Shown in pieces: positions 60,415 to 64,000 of a stretch of DNA of 64,000 bases. The stretch's first letter is position 1. Each line of letters begins with the position of its first letter. Both the position numbers and the translations under genes were made by a program. Under the pieces are notes generated by a model that was not told the DNA's origin, ran no database searches, and saw only the letters and a program-made list of their open reading frames with translations. The DNA comes from Prorocentrum cordatum (Eukaryota > Sar > Dinophyceae > Prorocentrales > Prorocentraceae), in the NCBI GenBank assembly GCA_963575745.1, contig CAUYUJ010015948.1, forward strand, positions 1,267,181-1,331,180, given 5' to 3'.

Positions 60415-60434
60415 CTGAGCCAAAATGGCTACGG
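60415..60434 (-). other. Relict DinoSL at the channel gene 5' end
   Basis: The minus strand reads CCGTAGCCATTTTGGCTCAG. The first 19 nt equal DinoSL, with the final AAG shortened to AG. It lies 133 bp upstream of the channel ATG in the same orientation, as expected when a trans-spliced mRNA is copied back into the genome. Confidence 0.9.
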
Positions 60435-61640
60435 GGGGTAGCCGGGGGCAACTGTGGGGGCAGCTAGCTGGTGGGTGCCCTGGTCCTCGGGATGGGGCAG
60501 GTGATCAGGTGGCGAGCAAGCCCGGTCGCAACCACGAGGGGCTGATCTCAAGCCAGAAGGGTCTCATCACAAACGGTTGCGGACAGCCCCCTCAGGTTGC
60601 GACAAGCGCGGCGTTCCTGAATGTATGCGCTGATCGTGAAGGCGCTTTCAATGCACATTCCAGATAAAGTGAATGCAATGGCCGCTCCGAGCCCTAAAAC
60701 ATGAGTTGCGATTAAGGGGGTCCACAACGGATGTGTCAGCAACAACGCATGGGTAGCCGTCTTCTCGCGCACTTACACATATCGAACTCCAATCCTGAGC
60801 GTCCCCAACAGCATGATAACTACAAATATCCGCAGATGTGGAGTGCGGTCAACCAAACACTTCCAAGACTTACACACACACGCAACAAATTAGGAACTAT
60901 ACACCGCAAGAAGCTATTTTGTTCATGCGGTGAAACATTTGCAACCACCTGCACGTGCGAAGAATCGCCAAATTTTATTCGCGTGTAGCCAAGACGTGTT
61001 GCAAGCGAGTGAAGTTGCTGCACCGATCGCGGTCTAGACCATCTGCACCTCGGTCCCTGTAGCATCACCGACCCGCAACATGAGCTACACTTCGGCGCGA
61101 CTCGGTGCACGCAACTGCACGTGTGTGAACTACGCGCGGCTAGAATCGGATAACCCATAAAGAGTTGCAACTCAAAACATCGGTATATCAGGTTTGCTTG
61201 ATGCGAACTATTCACTACAACGACGAGCCCCACTTACCAACAGACCACCTACACCCAACTGGAACACAACCTCTAGAAACAACACGGAACATGGCTGTAC
61301 ACATGTTTCACGGATGCGAGCGCTCACCGACTCTTGGCTACTAGGTGCACGTAGTACCAACACACCTCTAGTACATATATATAATTATATATATACATAC
61401 TCAAACAACGCGTGCGCTTCGCGCGCTTAGGTTCGAGCTGAGAGCAAGCACAGTAGATTTGGTAATCCATTGGGGTTCAACTAGGGTCAACAGGATAGAA
61501 GACTGACTGCAGACTCACTGCGAACTGGAAGCCATGAAGAATGAAGGCACACAAAAACAACCATAGGAGTGAGGGAGCGCCCGGAGGAGAGAGGAGGGAG
61601 ATGGGAGGAAGCAATAGGGCAAGACTCCTGCTGTCCCGTC
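60435..61640. other. No gene recognised
   Basis: AT-richer sequence with a short (TA)n at about 61375-61400. No ORF with protein-like features. Confidence 0.5.
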
Positions 61641-61679
61641 GTCATTCTGCTGCTGTTTTGTCGGCGTCCTCCTCCTTTT

Positions 61680-62667
61680 TCTCTTACTCCTTCCCACCTG
61701 ATCCCCATCCTCATCATCGTCATTACCAACGACAACCACACTACCGTCACAAGCGTAGTCGTTATGATAGTCACCATCATGAACGCCATGATCGTCCTCA
61801 TCCTCGTCACCATCACCACCATCATGATCATCATCATCAACATCATCATCATCATCCTTGCCATCATTCGTCTCCCCTGGTTTCCTGCTCGCCCTCGTCG
61901 TCCCCGTTCTTTCTCCGCTTGCCACCATCATCGTCAACCTCACTCCGTCGTTGTATTACCATAATATTTAGCCTCCTCCGATTCCGCATTCGCCCGCCCA
62001 CAACACCATCATGATCATCACGATACCCATCACCGTCATCAGCATCACCAGTAGCATCACCATCATTAACATCGTCATCGCCAATCATCAACATCATCGT
62101 CATCGTCATGGTAACCGACACCGTTTTCCATATGGTCATGGACATGGCCGCGATCATGGTAATGGCCATCGTCATCATCATCGTCGCCGCAGTCGCCGTC
62201 AGCAGTGAACATGGTAATGGTCATCGTCATCATCACCGCATAATCCCCATCACGAGCAGCAGCATCGTCATCACCACCACCAGCATCATTATCAGCAGCA
62301 GCATCAGCATCACCATCGTGACCAGCATCGTCATCATAAACATCATCAGCATGGACAGCATCACCATCATCATGATCATTAGCATCATCATCACCACAAC
62401 CACCATCACCATCACCATCACCATCACCATGATCATCATCAGCATCATCATCATCGTCATCATCCGTATCACCATCATCAGCATTATCATCAGCAACACC
62501 ATCATCAACATCATCATCAGTATCATCATCGTCATCACCGTACTCATCAACATCATCAACGCCATCATCACCACCATCATCAGCATCAGCATCAGCATCA
62601 GCATCAGCATCAGCACCAGCACCAGCACCACCATCAGCATCAGCATCAGCATAAGCATCAGCATCAG

Positions 62668-62699
<32 letters not shown>

Positions 62700-62760
62700 A
62701 CATCATCATCATCATCATCGTCATCATCATCATCATCAGTCTCATCATCGTGTGCCTGCC
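61680..62760 (+). repeat. (CAT)n/(CATCAG)n arrays
   Basis: CAT-based tracts at 61700-61865 and 61995-62755, with CATCAG hexamer runs at 62580-62670. Low-complexity ORFs on both strands are artefacts. Confidence 0.9.
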
Positions 62761-63286
62761 ATGCCTCATCGTTTTCAGCCTCCTCCTCCTCCACCTCGTC
62801 ATCCGTCCTCCACCTCCTCCTTGTTCTTCGCTCCCCTTCCCTCCTCGTCGTCAGCATGGGTCTTGTGTCGCAAGACCCCTCTTCGGCGTGCAGGGTGCCT
62901 CTTGAAAGCCTCCTGGTGCCTCTTAGAGGTCACCTGGGGCAAGACATTTGGGTCCTTGGGTCTGATTTCGAGGATGTTCATGCGAGACATCTCGTGAGGG
63001 GTCTGCTCGAGTCTCCCGTCCCTGCAGCCTGTTTGGCTCGGCAGTGGGCGGGTGGGTTTCATATTCCAGGCGGGATACCGCCTCAGGACGGCGCGGGCCA
63101 GCGCGCCGCCGATAGTAATAGCGAAAAGGGTTCGCTTCACATTCTTCATTTCTTTCTCAGCATTTACGTCATAGACGACGGTGACGACAAGGGCTCCAAG
63201 GCGCCCTTCAATTCAGATTGGTAGCGAGAGCAGAGTTTCGACCACGGTCAACATTGTGACGATCAGGATCGTCGGCGACAATGTAG
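62761..63286. other. Spacer, no gene seen
   Basis: No convincing ORF upstream of the Gag-like frame. The first stop-free codon of that frame is at 63287 (after TAG). Confidence 0.4.
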
Positions 63287-64000
63287 AGTGGTGCGACTAC
63301 GACCGGAGGAGCTGCTGGCGGCTCAGCAGCACTACGACTAGACGTCCCGCCATGGGACGGAGAGCCCGACAGACTGCTGGCATACAAGTTCGATGTCGGG
63401 CTCTTCAGCAAGAGCTATAAGACGCAGGACAGGTACGTTGTGGGACCCCAACTGGTGAGAGCACTAGGGGCAAGAACACGCAGACTGGCACAGGCGTGTC
63501 CAGACATCGACAAGATCGACGAAGTCAATGACGAGGGTAAAATGACAGGTTGGCAACGTGTCTTCGACTATCTCTTGTCAAAGCTCGACCTGTCCAGCGT
63601 GAACGAGATGGGGAACTCAGCTGAGAAGTTCTTCAACAAGCTCCAGCGGGAGCCGGGTGAGGGCTTTCCCGACTGGACGGCGCGCTGGGAGGCGCACGAG
63701 CGCGACCTCTTGTCACAGCTTAAGGCGGTGGACAGCTCAGTCGAGGAGGTCATTGCAGCACCTCTGAGGACGTGGTGGTACCGCCGCCGTTCGCGCCTGA
63801 GCCCTGTGGCAAGGGCCGAGATCACCGCGACGGCGGGCGGCGACTACGACTTCGGCAGGACGTACAAGGCATTGTGCACGAGGTACCCGTTGGAGGCGCT
63901 CAAGGAGATCGACGGGGTCCGCGAGAAGAAGGATCGGCGCGCAGGGTTCTTCGGCGAGGCAGAAGAGGCCGAGCAGGAGGACCACGACCTCGAGGACAGG
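63287..64000 (+). CDS. Retrotransposon Gag-like protein (runs off right edge)
   Basis: A 238-codon frame with no ATG at its head. It reads GGSAALRLDVPPWDGEPDRL, KFDVGLFSKSYKTQDRYVVG, PQLVRALGARTRRLAQACPD, MTGWQRVFDYLLSKLDLSSV, EGFPDWTARWEAHERDLLSQ, LRTWWYRRRSRLSPVARAEI and GGDYDFGRTYKALCTRYPLE. A PPWDGE start, a ~200-residue helical core and a charged tail fit Gag capsid proteins of dinoflagellate retrotransposons, which assemble around the element RNA. It differs from the Gag at 8730-10253. A CTAG at 63338-63341 could be a splice acceptor. The 3' end lies beyond the window, where a zinc knuckle or pol would be expected. Confidence 0.7.

Noticed and set aside
1-64000. tRNA or rRNA genes
   Set aside because: No cloverleaf with a TTCGANTC-like box or rRNA core sequence was recognised; a tRNAscan/Infernal run would be decisive.

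Overview
The window is nuclear DNA from a dinoflagellate. The strongest evidence is relict dinoflagellate spliced-leader sequence (DinoSL, CCGTAGCCATTTTGGCTCAAG), kept almost intact at the 5' end of an ion-channel gene (60415-60434). Supporting evidence is the retroelement proteins, non-canonical GC-AG introns, very high repeat content and head-to-tail gene order. No bacterial operons, rRNA, tRNA or CRISPR arrays were seen. The species cannot be fixed from the sequence.

Layout. 1-1730: a minus-strand two-exon gene of unknown function that runs off the left edge. 2985-10253: a minus-strand polyprotein in one reading frame, broken by one in-frame TAA and a pair of compensating frameshifts. It carries two N-terminal membrane segments, a Ty1/copia-like Gag, a CCHC zinc knuckle, a Tpt1/KptA RNA 2'-phosphotransferase domain and a RING-H2 finger. 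It is studded with at least 18 perfect 5-bp hairpins with GNRA tetraloops. 10490-20280: repeats only, including a composite CCAAGAGG element, a duplicated 0.3-kb block and a duplicated block of roughly 1.0-1.6 kb. 20300-22190: a decayed plus-strand copy of a dinoflagellate-expanded gene family. 22230-26370: microsatellites and minisatellites. 26370-31294: two retroelement pseudogenes placed head to head. 31633-33190: an intact minus-strand member of the same expanded family. 34759-51300: a head-to-tail minus-strand cluster of dinoflagellate ORFs, several with single-base frameshifts, whose spacers hold a second family of mini-hairpins and CCGATAAC arrays. 52270-54120: the 3' half of a non-LTR retroelement (zinc finger plus RNase H). 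54240-57680: CT-rich tracts and repeats. 58219-60434: an intact intronless single-domain voltage-gated cation channel with EF hands. 61650-62760: CAT repeats. 63287-64000: a Gag-like ORF running off the right edge.

Most coding sequence is retroelement-derived or belongs to repeated families of unknown function. The clearly host-like gene, the channel, is itself an mRNA-derived retrogene. The most unusual locus is the Gag-Tpt1-RING polyprotein. It lacks any visible protease, integrase or reverse transcriptase, contains a DinoSL-like sequence at the Gag/Tpt1 boundary, and is populated by covarying GNRA hairpins.

Several ORFs relevant here lack an early ATG or run off an edge. They were found by direct translation, so their boundaries are approximate where stated.
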